This document shows, piece after piece, positions 1 to 7,822 of a DNA stretch of 64,000 nucleotides. A program made the translations under genes and the position numbers. This stretch comes from Hyphomonadaceae bacterium UBA1849 (GTDB lineage Bacteria; Pseudomonadota; Alphaproteobacteria; Caulobacterales; Hyphomonadaceae), in contig DDIN01000008.1 of NCBI GenBank assembly GCA_002338565.1, forward strand, positions 747,360 through 811,359, written 5' to 3'. Under the pieces are notes generated by a model. It saw nothing but the letters and a program-made list of their open reading frames with translations. It was not told where the DNA came from and did no database searches. The stretch's first letter is position 1, and every line of letters starts with the position of its first letter.

Positions 1-421
1 GCCCTTCGCCCGTTGCCAGTTGCTTGCGGGCAAACACACAGGTCATGACTTCTCGTGCGCCCTGAGCGATCAAATGGTGGCGCGCAAAATCCAGCGTCCG
101 GCCGGTATCATAGACGTCATCGATGATGAGAACGCCGCGCCCTTTGACGCTGCGCTGCAGATCGGCGCGCACTTTTACGCGGCCCGAGCTTTCGCGTTCA
201 TCGCGATAGCTTTCCAGCCAGATAGCATCCAGCTGTGGGTGCACGTCGTGCCTGGTCAGGTGGCGCATCAAATCGGTCGTAAACGGAGAGGCCCCCAGTA
301 GAATGGTTACAGCCGTCCAGTCATCGCTCTGCATACGCGGCGCGAGTTCAGCGGCGAGTTTTCCAATACGCGATTGAAGCTCGGTTTCGTCCAGCAGGAC
401 GTCAAATTCGGGACAGGTCAA
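1..421 (-). CDS. hpt: Hypoxanthine phosphoribosyltransferase, 3' end missing
   Basis: Purine-salvage enzyme joining hypoxanthine or guanine to PRPP in the cytoplasm. The visible 140 residues contain the PRPP-binding loop GVLIIDDVYDTGRTL, the hallmark of type I phosphoribosyltransferases, preceded by a region typical of Hpt (AVTILLGASPF near residue 35, SYRDERESSG near residue 70). The C-terminus runs off the left edge of the window. No ATG is available in frame; a TTG at 421 gives MTCPEFDVLL and lies just behind the stop of the upstream DUF3426 gene, so the two are probably co-transcribed and translationally coupled. The start is less certain than the family. Confidence 0.85.
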   Translation of the reverse strand, partial: MTCPEFDVLLDETELQSRIGKLAAELAPRMQSDDWTAVTILLGASPFTTDLMRHLTRHDVHPQLDAIWLESYRDERESSGRVKVRADLQRSVKGRGVLIIDDVYDTGRTLDFARHHLIAQGAREVMTCVFARKQLATGEG

Positions 422-429
422 AGCTCTGC

Positions 430-1332
430 TCAGTGATGTTCGTCATGCCCGTTAGAGGCAGGTTCATGATGATCATCTGCTGGTGCTTCGTGATGGTCAA
501 CCGCTGCAGGCGCGTCATGGTGCGCATCCGCGCCGTGATCGTCCGTCGCGTGTCCTGTATCGTGAGACGCAGGCGCATGGCTCTCTGGCTCATGAGGCGG
601 TTGTGACGGAACGCCGGCAGCCAGACGGACATTCTCAGTCGGTGGCACGAACGTCACTTCAAGGTCATACGCCGCAAGAGACGGAGAATCGAGACGCGAC
701 GAAAACGATACTTCTCCGCCCGGCCCAACGCTCAGCGCTTCGGGCGTGACGAGAATGCTCTCGACTTCAAAACCGGCATCATCGCGCAGATCCACCCGCA
801 CATTGGGAACGGCTTGTGGGCGGTCTGATACATTCAGAATTGTACCGCTAACGGTGAGCACAGGCAGAGTGCCTTCAAGGCGGCGGTCTGCTGCCACATC
901 AGCAAATTCCAGCCCGAACGGGTTCACTTCCAGACCAGCCATTGCATAGGCGCTGGAGGCTTCCGGGAACATGCGCACGACGTCATCGCGCTTTACAACT
1001 GCGCCGATACCAAGCGCAAAGAAGACAGCCGCTGTTCCGCCCCATGCGGTAAGTGCCGCAAGCCGGGAACCGCTTGCCTTGCGAGAGAGTTCTTTTTCAC
1101 GAAACGCCAGATGCGGCGCAACGGACGGAGCTGCCGGAGAATGCTCCTGACGCTGGCGCTCAACCTTCTCACGCGAAAGGGATGCCGCCTCAAGCTTTTC
1201 TTCAAGGGAGAGTTCCGGCTGGGCAAACCATGAATGTGCGCATGCCGCACAGCGAACTGTACGACCATTCGCACCGATTGCCTTATCATCGGCAAAATAT
1301 TGTGCGCTACAGGATGGACATGTGAGGATCAC
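430..1332 (-). CDS. Zinc-ribbon (MJ0042 type) / DUF3426 membrane protein with His-rich tail
   Basis: An N-terminal zinc ribbon with CPSC at residues 5-8 and CAAC at 28-31, followed by the HSWF typical of MJ0042-type ribbons, is joined by a charged linker to one membrane segment (about residues 100-118) and a C-terminal DUF3426 beta domain. The family is widespread in proteobacteria and its function is poorly known. The last 50 or so residues are unusually rich in His and Asp (HHDAP, DHHEAPADDHHEP), which looks metal-binding. I prefer the GTG at 1332, preceded by GGAGAG and giving MILTCPSC, over the ATG at 1359. It is divergent from ftsE and followed closely by hpt. Confidence 0.82.
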   Translation of the reverse strand: MILTCPSCSAQYFADDKAIGANGRTVRCAACAHSWFAQPELSLEEKLEAASLSREKVERQRQEHSPAAPSVAPHLAFREKELSRKASGSRLAALTAWGGTAAVFFALGIGAVVKRDDVVRMFPEASSAYAMAGLEVNPFGLEFADVAADRRLEGTLPVLTVSGTILNVSDRPQAVPNVRVDLRDDAGFEVESILVTPEALSVGPGGEVSFSSRLDSPSLAAYDLEVTFVPPTENVRLAAGVPSQPPHEPESHAPASHDTGHATDDHGADAHHDAPAAVDHHEAPADDHHEPASNGHDEHH

Positions 1333-1413
1333 TGCAGTTCTCTCCACTCCGTTAGGCACGATTCTGTGCCTGGAATTCGCCCTTCAGCAGTCCCGAAAGG
1401 ACTGAAACGAGAC

Positions 1414-2145
1414 ATGAATTACGAGCCCGATATTTCTCTTGATGAGCCCACCATCCGAGTTGATGGTGTTAACCATGGGTATATCTCTGGCGAGAATGTG
1501 TTAGGCGACCTTAATATCGAGTTAAACTCCGGCTCTTTTACGTTTCTCACCGGCCCGTCCGGATCGGGAAAAACTACGCTTTTACAGCTGCTTTACGCGG
1601 CCCAGAAACCCCGTAACGGCAAGGTTTCGCTGTTTGGTGTGGACACAAGCAATGCCACGCGGAAAACGTTAACCCGCCTGCGGCGACGAATCGGCGTCGT
1701 CTATCAGGACTTCCGCCTGTTGAACCATCTGACCGCCTATGAAAACGCTGCGCTTCCTCTGCGCGTTACAGGCAAACACGAGCGTGAATATCGCGACGAT
1801 GTTATCGACCTTCTGAACTGGGTCGGGCTTGGCGATCGGATCACCGCAAAACCGACAACGCTCTCTGGCGGCGAACAGCAGCGTGTCGCGATTGCCCGCG
1901 CCCTCGTCAACAAACCTGACCTTCTCATAGCTGACGAACCGACAGGAAACGTTGATCCTGAAATGGGTGAGCGGCTGATGCGACTGATCCTTGAACTGAA
2001 CCGGCGTCTTTCCACCACGGTCCTGATTGCGACCCACGATATTACGCTGGTCGACCGGCTCGGCGCGCCTGTTGTGAGGCTGGAGAACGGGCTTCTGGTG
2101 CATCAACGCGGCGATGTCGGCGCAGGAGGCGGCCATCATGTATGA
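1414..2145 (+). CDS. ftsE: Cell division ATP-binding protein FtsE
   Basis: ATPase half of the FtsEX complex, which sits at the division site on the inner membrane and controls peptidoglycan hydrolases. ABC motifs are intact: Walker A GPSGSGKTTLL near residue 48, Q-loop VVYQDFRLL, signature LSGGEQQRVAIARAL and Walker B LLIADEPTGNVD. The length of 243 residues is slightly above the usual 220-230. The ATG at 1414 places the ABC fold where expected; upstream in-frame codons overlap the divergent zinc-ribbon gene and are unlikely to be translated. It overlaps ftsX by eight bases and heads an operon that continues to the DUF2125 gene. Confidence 0.95.
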   Translation: MNYEPDISLDEPTIRVDGVNHGYISGENVLGDLNIELNSGSFTFLTGPSGSGKTTLLQLLYAAQKPRNGKVSLFGVDTSNATRKTLTRLRRRIGVVYQDFRLLNHLTAYENAALPLRVTGKHEREYRDDVIDLLNWVGLGDRITAKPTTLSGGEQQRVAIARALVNKPDLLIADEPTGNVDPEMGERLMRLILELNRRLSTTVLIATHDITLVDRLGAPVVRLENGLLVHQRGDVGAGGGHHV

Positions 2146-3010
2146 TACCAAACGTTCGCCTCTTCTTCCGCGCGAGGACGCCCGTGAAGCAGCGCTCTTC
2201 TTTGTTGTCGCGGCCCTTTGTTTCCTCGCAGCACTGACCGGTCTTGCCACACGGGCCGCTTACGGCGCCGCAGAAAGCTGGGCTGGTCAGATTCAGGGAG
2301 AAATCACAGTTCGCCTTCTCGAAGGCAGCGCCGAAGACGCCGATGATCTGGCCACGCTGCTGGAAGGCCTCTCCGGCGTAAGACGCGCCACGCCGGAAGA
2401 CCGAGAAGTCACCGAAAGCCTGCTCGAGCCATGGCTTGGAACAAATCTGCCGGATGACTTGCCAATTTCACGCTATCTCGCGGTAAGCACGTCGCCTGAC
2501 GCCGGCGATCTTACCCGTCAGATCAGCGAAGCCGCCGAAGGCGCAGGCTTTCAGATTGAGGTCGAAAGCCACCAGCAATGGGCCAACGATGTCGAGCGGA
2601 GCCTCGGTATTTTGCGCATGGTGGGCATAGTCGCGCTGGTCCTGCTTCTGACGATTGTCCTCTCGGTCATCGCTTTTGCGACGCATGCTGCGCTCCTCGC
2701 GCGGCGCGAAGTTGTCATTGTGCTCCATACCTGCGGGGCATCTGACCGGTTTATCTCCCGTCTATTCGAACACCGCTTCTTTGGTCTTGGCCTCAGGGCG
2801 GGCGGCCTAGGCGCACTATTTGCCCTGCTCGGCGCCATGCTTTTATTCTTTGCCGCAAAGCAGTCCGGTGATCGCAGCTGGCTGCTCCCTCAAATGTCGC
2901 CGGATATCGGCACCTTTATCGTGTTAGTTATGACGCCTTTGATCGCCGCGCTGGTTGCTATGATAGCAGCCCGCATTACCGTGACGCGGGCGCTCAACGA
3001 GCTTTATTAA
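2138..3010 (+). CDS. ftsX: Cell division protein FtsX (permease-like subunit)
   Basis: Membrane partner of FtsE, with an N-terminal membrane segment (about residues 20-42), a periplasmic loop thought to act on cell-wall hydrolases or their activators, and three more segments in the C-terminal half (about 165-190, 213-245 and 258-285), the FtsX topology. The start at 2138 (MYDTKRSPLL) is chosen because AGGAGG lies about ten bases upstream and the ATG overlaps the ftsE stop in ATGTATGA; the earlier ATG at 2114 lacks such a site. The length of 290 residues fits alphaproteobacterial FtsX. Confidence 0.93.
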   Translation: MYDTKRSPLLPREDAREAALFFVVAALCFLAALTGLATRAAYGAAESWAGQIQGEITVRLLEGSAEDADDLATLLEGLSGVRRATPEDREVTESLLEPWLGTNLPDDLPISRYLAVSTSPDAGDLTRQISEAAEGAGFQIEVESHQQWANDVERSLGILRMVGIVALVLLLTIVLSVIAFATHAALLARREVVIVLHTCGASDRFISRLFEHRFFGLGLRAGGLGALFALLGAMLLFFAAKQSGDRSWLLPQMSPDIGTFIVLVMTPLIAALVAMIAARITVTRALNELY

Positions 3011-3024
3011 AAGGTCTGCCTGAC

Positions 3025-3600
3025 GTGTTTCGCAAACTGATCCTGTTTATGATTGCATTCACAGCAGTGATCGCCTTTGCCGACTTTCATCGTTTTGTGA
3101 ACCGCGTCGCAGCACTGGAAACCGAGACACCGCCGAGCGCCGATGCCATTGTGGCGCTGACGGGCGGATCAGGCCTTCGCATTGAGGCAGCGATTGATCT
3201 TCTGGAAAGCGGGGCCGGTCACAGGCTGCTCGTAAGCGGTGTAAATGAGAGCGTCGACATTGATACGCTTATCCGTTCTGCGGGCGGCTCGCAGGCGCTT
3301 TATGATTGTTGCATTGATATTGGTCGTCAGGCCCGGTCGACCGAAGGCAATGCTCTGGAGACAGCAGACTGGCTTGCCGGACACGACTACAACTCGCTCA
3401 TAATTGTCACATCAGATTATCATATGCCCAGAACGCTTCTCTGGTTCACAGAAGGGTTTGAAGAAGTCGAGCTTATCCCTTATCCCATCCAGTCTAACCT
3501 CCAGCCACGAAGCTGGTGGCGTTCCTGGCGCTCATTTCGCGGGCTGGTGCTGGAATGGTTGAAGTATCGGGTCACCGCGATAATGAAGGCATTTTTCTGA
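3025..3600 (+). CDS. YdcF/DUF218 family protein
   Basis: Membrane-anchored member of the DUF218 (YdcF/SanA-like) family. An N-terminal hydrophobic segment (residues 4-20) is followed by the Rossmann-like domain with DAIVALTGG near residue 39, STEGNALETA near 108 and the family signature VTSDYHMPRTL near 127. Family members are linked to envelope integrity, but the reaction is not established. Translation starts at a GTG fourteen bases after ftsX, with AAAGG upstream, and the stop overlaps the ATG of plsC by one base, so it belongs to the ftsEX operon. Confidence 0.83.
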   Translation: MFRKLILFMIAFTAVIAFADFHRFVNRVAALETETPPSADAIVALTGGSGLRIEAAIDLLESGAGHRLLVSGVNESVDIDTLIRSAGGSQALYDCCIDIGRQARSTEGNALETADWLAGHDYNSLIIVTSDYHMPRTLLWFTEGFEEVELIPYPIQSNLQPRSWWRSWRSFRGLVLEWLKYRVTAIMKAFF

Positions 3601-4355
3601 TGGCTGCACTTCGCTCCGTCCTGTTTGTAATCTGGCTATATGGATCGCTGGTATTCATCGGCCTTTTGTTTCTCCCGACTATGCTGCTGCCACGTCGGGC
3701 GGCAACGATCGGCATTCGCTGCTGGGCGCGCGCGGCTGTCTGGGGCATGCGGGTGATTTGCAATGCGAAAACTGAAGTGCGCGGCCTTGAGAATATCGGG
3801 GAAGAGCCCTTTCTCGTGGCCTCAAAGCACCAGAGCACGCTCGATACCGTATTGCCATTCCTGTACCTGAAAGACCCGTGCATAATCCTGAAGCGAGAGC
3901 TTCTCTGGTATCCGCTCTTCGGGTTCTATGCCCTGAAAACCGGCCAGATCGCAATTGACCGATCTGGCGCGATGAAGACGCTTAAAGAGATGACACGCAA
4001 GGCAAAGCTGGCGCGTGATGACGGACGTTCACTTCTCATTTTCCCTGAAGGCACGCGCACGAAGCCGGGTATTGATGCAGAGTACAAACCCGGCATCGCG
4101 CTCCTATATAAAGAGCTGGAAATTGAATGCCTTCCGGTCGCGCTGAACACAGGCACATGCTGGCCGGCCAAAGGTATTATGCGATATCCGGGCACGATGG
4201 TGGTGGAATTCCTGCCACGTATTGAGCCGGGGCTGTCACGGAAGGCTTTCATGAAGACGCTGCACGACCGCATCGAAACCCGCTCGCTCGCTCTGGCAGA
4301 AGACGCTGGTGTGAGTGTTTCAACGACAGAGGCCGCGGAGGCAGCTAACGCATGA
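3600..4355 (+). CDS. plsC: 1-acyl-sn-glycerol-3-phosphate acyltransferase (PlsC family)
   Basis: Transfers an acyl chain to lysophosphatidic acid to form phosphatidic acid at the inner membrane. The PlsC signatures are present: HQSTLD (H-x4-D catalytic motif) near residue 85, the substrate-binding block with IAIDR near 128, and FPEGTR near 157. A hydrophobic N-terminus (residues 6-30) anchors the enzyme. The start ATG shares a base with the ydcF stop (TGATG); an upstream in-frame start would lie inside ydcF. Its stop overlaps the next gene in ATGA. Placement behind ftsEX couples lipid synthesis with division in one transcript, which is an inference from gene order. Confidence 0.88.
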   Translation: MAALRSVLFVIWLYGSLVFIGLLFLPTMLLPRRAATIGIRCWARAAVWGMRVICNAKTEVRGLENIGEEPFLVASKHQSTLDTVLPFLYLKDPCIILKRELLWYPLFGFYALKTGQIAIDRSGAMKTLKEMTRKAKLARDDGRSLLIFPEGTRTKPGIDAEYKPGIALLYKELEIECLPVALNTGTCWPAKGIMRYPGTMVVEFLPRIEPGLSRKAFMKTLHDRIETRSLALAEDAGVSVSTTEAAEAANA

Positions 4356-5344
4356 GTGAGACCCGCAAAAAAGGATTTTTCACCCTTCCCATTCTTCTCG
4401 GCGTGCTGGCACTTGGTTGCCTCGCCATCTGGACTGTCTACTGGTTTTATGGCGCGGGCGTGGTGCGTCAGGGCGCACGAGAATGGATTGAAGACCAACA
4501 GGCAATGGGCCGCTCGGTTGAATACTCCGCGCTGAATGTCACCGGCTATCCATACCGCTTTGTGCTTCAGGCTGATGATCCCGTGATTGATGCACCGGAC
4601 ATGCAGGCGCGCTGGGAAGGGGAAAAGCTTCAGCTTGTGGCCATGGCCTGGAATTTCAATCACGTCATTGCCCGCGCACCCGGGCAAAATGACTTTGATC
4701 TTCCCGACGGACAGACGTTCAGTTTTGCTGCGGATGACAGCTCTGCGGCGAGTTTCGTCTGGGAAGACGGAAATCTGCGCCGTGTGGGCCTCGAACTTCC
4801 CACGCTGGACGCAGTGCTGAACGAGAACGAACGCTATACACTCACGAACGGATCAATCGGCCTTCGCCCAATGCCGGACGAACCACGTAATCTACAGCTG
4901 GCTGTTTCATTCAATAATCTGTCGCTACCGGACGCACCGGAGGGCGCAGAATGGCTCGGCCGCGAGGTTAGTGAACTGGTGATCTGGGGTGAGATCGAAA
5001 ACTTCTTCAGCGTTATTGAGGACGGTCTGACAGTTACAGAGTGGAAGCTGGACGAAAACCGCATTGAGCTTGTCCGCGGCGACCTTGATATGGGACCTCT
5101 GGACCTTTCCATGCGCGCGAACGTGAAGCTCGACCGGAATAATGATCCGGACGGCACAGTGAGCCTGTTTCTGGAACGTTCAGAAGATCTGATCTCTGCC
5201 CTGCGTGAAGCGGGCAGTATCGATCCACAAGGCGAAGCCATTATCAACGCAGTTGCTCAGGCGAGTTCAAACGGCACACCGCTGACCGTGCAAGTCAAAG
5301 AGCGCAGCATACGTCTCTTCGGGCAAACACTCGCAGAATACTAA
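4352..5344 (+). CDS. DUF2125 domain protein, membrane-anchored
   Basis: A 330-residue protein with one N-terminal membrane segment (about residues 11-34) and a long periplasmic beta-rich region that resembles the alphaproteobacterial DUF2125 family, including a typical YPYRF segment near residue 66. The function is unknown. It is the last gene of the ftsE-ftsX-ydcF-plsC run, overlaps plsC in ATGA, and ends four bases from the convergent COQ9 gene. The operon suggests a role in the envelope; the sequence itself shows no catalytic motif. Confidence 0.78.
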   Translation: MSETRKKGFFTLPILLGVLALGCLAIWTVYWFYGAGVVRQGAREWIEDQQAMGRSVEYSALNVTGYPYRFVLQADDPVIDAPDMQARWEGEKLQLVAMAWNFNHVIARAPGQNDFDLPDGQTFSFAADDSSAASFVWEDGNLRRVGLELPTLDAVLNENERYTLTNGSIGLRPMPDEPRNLQLAVSFNNLSLPDAPEGAEWLGREVSELVIWGEIENFFSVIEDGLTVTEWKLDENRIELVRGDLDMGPLDLSMRANVKLDRNNDPDGTVSLFLERSEDLISALREAGSIDPQGEAIINAVAQASSNGTPLTVQVKERSIRLFGQTLAEY

Positions 5345-5347
5345 CCG

Positions 5348-5968
5348 TCAGAATGGCAGTTTGACCTCAGGCAGTTTCACCTGAGCTTTGAATTTTTCGA
5401 ACGACATCACGTTCTCGATGCGGCGATCCAGAAATTCACGCCACGCCGGCTCGTTGCCCTCTGCGCCACGCCATGCCGCTAGTGTAGAGCCAAGCACGGC
5501 CGATAGCGTTGTCCGCTTGGAGTAATATGTGAACCCGTCAGACGTGTCGCCAATGCCGCGCCAGATCGTATCAGCGACACCCCAGAGAAGTTCGGGCATG
5601 GACAACGGGCCAGTCGGGCGGGCCAGAGACCAGTCCAGCGCCTTCACACTTGCCGCATGATGACGTGACAGCGCTTCAAACCAGACCGCCACACCTTGAG
5701 TGACTTTATCGCGGATACGCATCTCATCGAGGGGTAGTGCTGCAAGCTCATCCTTGATTTCTGCCTTCAGCGTATCGAAATATAGAAGGATGAGAGACGC
5801 CGCCCCGCTTGGAAAAGCATAGGCAACATCGTCTGGTGAAACCTCGTTTTCAGCACATGCAGCGAGGTAAGTTTCCTCGGTCCAGCCGGAAACGAGCGCT
5901 ATTTCAAGCGCCGAAGCCAGAATTTTTTGTCGCAATAGCGCAGTTGGTGCATCTTCGGGTGTAGGCAT
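5348..5968 (-). CDS. COQ9 family ubiquinone biosynthesis protein
   Basis: Member of the COQ9 family, lipid-binding proteins with a TetR-like fold that help the COQ7 hydroxylation step of ubiquinone synthesis. The C-terminal block DTSDGFTYYSKRTTLSAVL is the family signature and the N-terminal 60 residues form a helix-turn-helix-like part. The length of 206 residues is normal. The ATG follows AAGGGA. It is divergent from rpsU, as COQ9 genes often are in alphaproteobacteria, and ends next to the convergent DUF2125 gene. Confidence 0.88.
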   Translation of the reverse strand: MPTPEDAPTALLRQKILASALEIALVSGWTEETYLAACAENEVSPDDVAYAFPSGAASLILLYFDTLKAEIKDELAALPLDEMRIRDKVTQGVAVWFEALSRHHAASVKALDWSLARPTGPLSMPELLWGVADTIWRGIGDTSDGFTYYSKRTTLSAVLGSTLAAWRGAEGNEPAWREFLDRRIENVMSFEKFKAQVKLPEVKLPF

Positions 5969-6067
5969 ACGCGTTCCCTTGTGTTATTAGCGCGGCTTCC
6001 GATTTATATTGTCCGTTAAGTCGGGCAAAAAAGATAGCGTGCGGCCTTGTCGCACAATTTTGAAAAT

Positions 6068-6082
6068 GGAGAGAGACCCATC
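6068..6082 (+). promoter_or_regulatory. Shine-Dalgarno and unusual ATC start of rpsU
   Basis: GGAGAG at 6068-6073 is followed six bases later by ATC-GTA-CAG, at the place where family members have Met-Val-Gln. The spacing is ideal for initiation at ATC. The only canonical in-frame upstream start, TTG at 6047, has no purine-rich site before it, and GTG at 6095 is 21 bases away and would delete a conserved strand. An ATG at 6066 opens a different frame that stops after 19 codons. Confidence 0.6.
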
Positions 6083-6295
6083 GTACAGATCGTTGTGCGC
6101 GACAATAATGTCGACCAGGCTCTAAAAGCGCTGAAAAAGAAAATGCAGCGTGAAGGCCTGTTCCGTGAAATGAAACGTCGTAACCATTTCGAAAAGCCTT
6201 CCGAGAAAAAAGCTCGTGAGCGTGCAGAAGCTGTTCGCCGCGCGCGCAAGCTCGCTCGCAAACGCGCTCAGCGCGAAGGCCTGCTGGGTAAGTAA
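6080..6295 (+). CDS. rpsU: 30S ribosomal protein S21
   Basis: Small basic protein of the 30S subunit that acts in initiation. The sequence from VQIVVRDNNVDQALKALKKK through RKLARKRAQREG is a full match to alphaproteobacterial S21, 71 residues long if translation begins at the ATC codon that aligns with the usual Met. An annotation program would probably choose TTG at 6047 and add eleven residues (SHNFENGERPI) foreign to the family. The gene is monocistronic: it stands alone with its own ribosome site and a strong terminator. Identity is certain; the start codon is not. Confidence 0.93.
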   Translation: MVQIVVRDNNVDQALKALKKKMQREGLFREMKRRNHFEKPSEKKARERAEAVRRARKLARKRAQREGLLGK

Positions 6296-6317
6296 GCTTT
6301 CCTTTTCAGGATTATTC

Positions 6318-6354
6318 AAAAACCCCTCCACGTGCGCGTGTGAGGGGTTTTTGT
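6318..6354 (+). terminator. Rho-independent terminator after rpsU
   Basis: AAAACCCCTC and GAGGGGTTTTT form a GC-rich stem with a short loop and end in a run of T, 20-odd bases after the rpsU stop. The A run on the other arm means it can also stop transcripts of the convergent ABC permease gene. Confidence 0.88.
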
Positions 6355-6388
6355 GTTTCCAGATTCTGAGACAGACTGAAGCCTGATT

Positions 6389-7822
6389 CTAAGCCTGAGC
6401 CTTCTTTCCGAATAGCCCCATGAACCAGGCTCGCGCCTCATTCATGCCTGCGCCATGCACGGCGCCAGCACGATAGACCTTCGTAGCCGCCCAGATGATC
6501 AGCGCCGTGAAAACACCCATCCAGACGATTTGCGCGATAAGCTCCCAGAGCGGCGGCTCGGTCGGCACCCGCACAATCACGAGGAACGGTGTCAGCAATG
6601 GCACCCACGTCGCCGCGTGAAGGATCGGGCTTTCGGGATTAGAAATAGATACAGGCAGGAGCAGAAGCGGGATCATCATCACGATGATTACCGGCGACAG
6701 AAGCGACTGCGCTTCCTGAATGGTATCGCAAAGCGACCCCAGCGCGAGGAAGATCGACCCGAACATCAGATATCCGAGCAGGAAGCTGATCAGTGTCGGC
6801 ACCAGAAGGTTCGGGCTGACAACCTGACGAAGCCCCTCTGCGATATCAGGCGGAATATTGTCTCCCGCAGCGATCAACATCCCTGTACCGATCAACGCCC
6901 AGATGGAAATGAGCGTCAGAGACAACATCAACACACCAACCAGCTTTCCCGTTAGCAGCTGAGGCAGGGAGACTGACGTCAGAAGCGAGTCGAATATCTT
7001 GTTCGAGCGCTCCTCAATCGTTCCGGTCAGAAGATAGTTCACCACGGAGAAGATCAGAAGCCAGAGCAGGAATGAGAAGCCGATAGAGATGAAGAACGGC
7101 GCCTGATCTGCGAACGAAACTTCACCGGATTGATCAACCGCGGTCGGGCTACGCACCAGAAGCAATGGCGTATTTTCGCGAACGCGGTCCAGAATTTCTA
7201 AAGGCACATTCTCGGCTTCGAACGTGCGGATACGCGCCAGACGTTCCAGCACCAGATTTGCGCGGTTCACCAGCGTGTCGTTTACGACATCCTCGCTCCA
7301 GTAAACAATGTCGTCACCGTCGAGAACGAAGACCGCGTACAGCGGCCTCGGACCTATCGGGCCATCGATTTCCAGCTCGCCGGAGAGGTATGGCCTTAAC
7401 TCCTCAAGGGTCCGGGCGGGCGGCGGAACACGGATGTAGTCATCATCTGACAGCGCCATAGACCCCATAGGCACGACGCTTTCCAGAGCTTCTGCGGTGC
7501 TGCGCCCCTCTGCCAGCTGACGTTCGAACTCTGCCAATGCAGCATCCGGATCGAATGTTGGGTCAAAGTTTGCCTGCTGGCTGATCAGGTCCCGCGCAAT
7601 ATCTTCATCGCGTTCGCCCATATATCCGTCGAGCTCGCGGGCAAAACTATCGCCGCTTTCGATAACGGAGTAATAGCGAACCGGCTGTGAGCTCTCGATA
7701 AGAGATGGCAGAAACATGCCGAGCGAAAGCGCAACGGGCGTGATCAACAGACCGACCCAGAACCCCCAGGCGGTGATATAGGCAAGGTATTCGCGGCGCG
7801 CGACGAGAAATGCTCTACCCAT
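6389..7822 (-). CDS. ABC-2 type exporter permease (NatB-like)
   Basis: Membrane subunit of an ABC exporter of the NatAB class. An N-terminal membrane segment (about residues 20-42 after MGRAFLVARREY) is followed by a large extracytoplasmic domain of about 200 residues rich in acidic stretches, and then at least five segments in the C-terminal half, including the motif GTIEERSNKIFDSLLTS typical of this permease family. The start at 7822 overlaps the stop of the ATPase gene (ATGGGTAG); a longer reading to 7912 would lie within that gene. Substrate unknown; the family is linked to sodium or drug extrusion. Confidence 0.85.
   Translation of the reverse strand: MGRAFLVARREYLAYITAWGFWVGLLITPVALSLGMFLPSLIESSQPVRYYSVIESGDSFARELDGYMGERDEDIARDLISQQANFDPTFDPDAALAEFERQLAEGRSTAEALESVVPMGSMALSDDDYIRVPPPARTLEELRPYLSGELEIDGPIGPRPLYAVFVLDGDDIVYWSEDVVNDTLVNRANLVLERLARIRTFEAENVPLEILDRVRENTPLLLVRSPTAVDQSGEVSFADQAPFFISIGFSFLLWLLIFSVVNYLLTGTIEERSNKIFDSLLTSVSLPQLLTGKLVGVLMLSLTLISIWALIGTGMLIAAGDNIPPDIAEGLRQVVSPNLLVPTLISFLLGYLMFGSIFLALGSLCDTIQEAQSLLSPVIIVMMIPLLLLPVSISNPESPILHAATWVPLLTPFLVIVRVPTEPPLWELIAQIVWMGVFTALIIWAATKVYRAGAVHGAGMNEARAWFMGLFGKKAQA

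Noticed and set aside
3926..4687. 253-codon minus-strand frame across plsC and DUF2125
   Set aside because: Antisense shadow of two overlapping real genes, without a ribosome site or recognisable domain.
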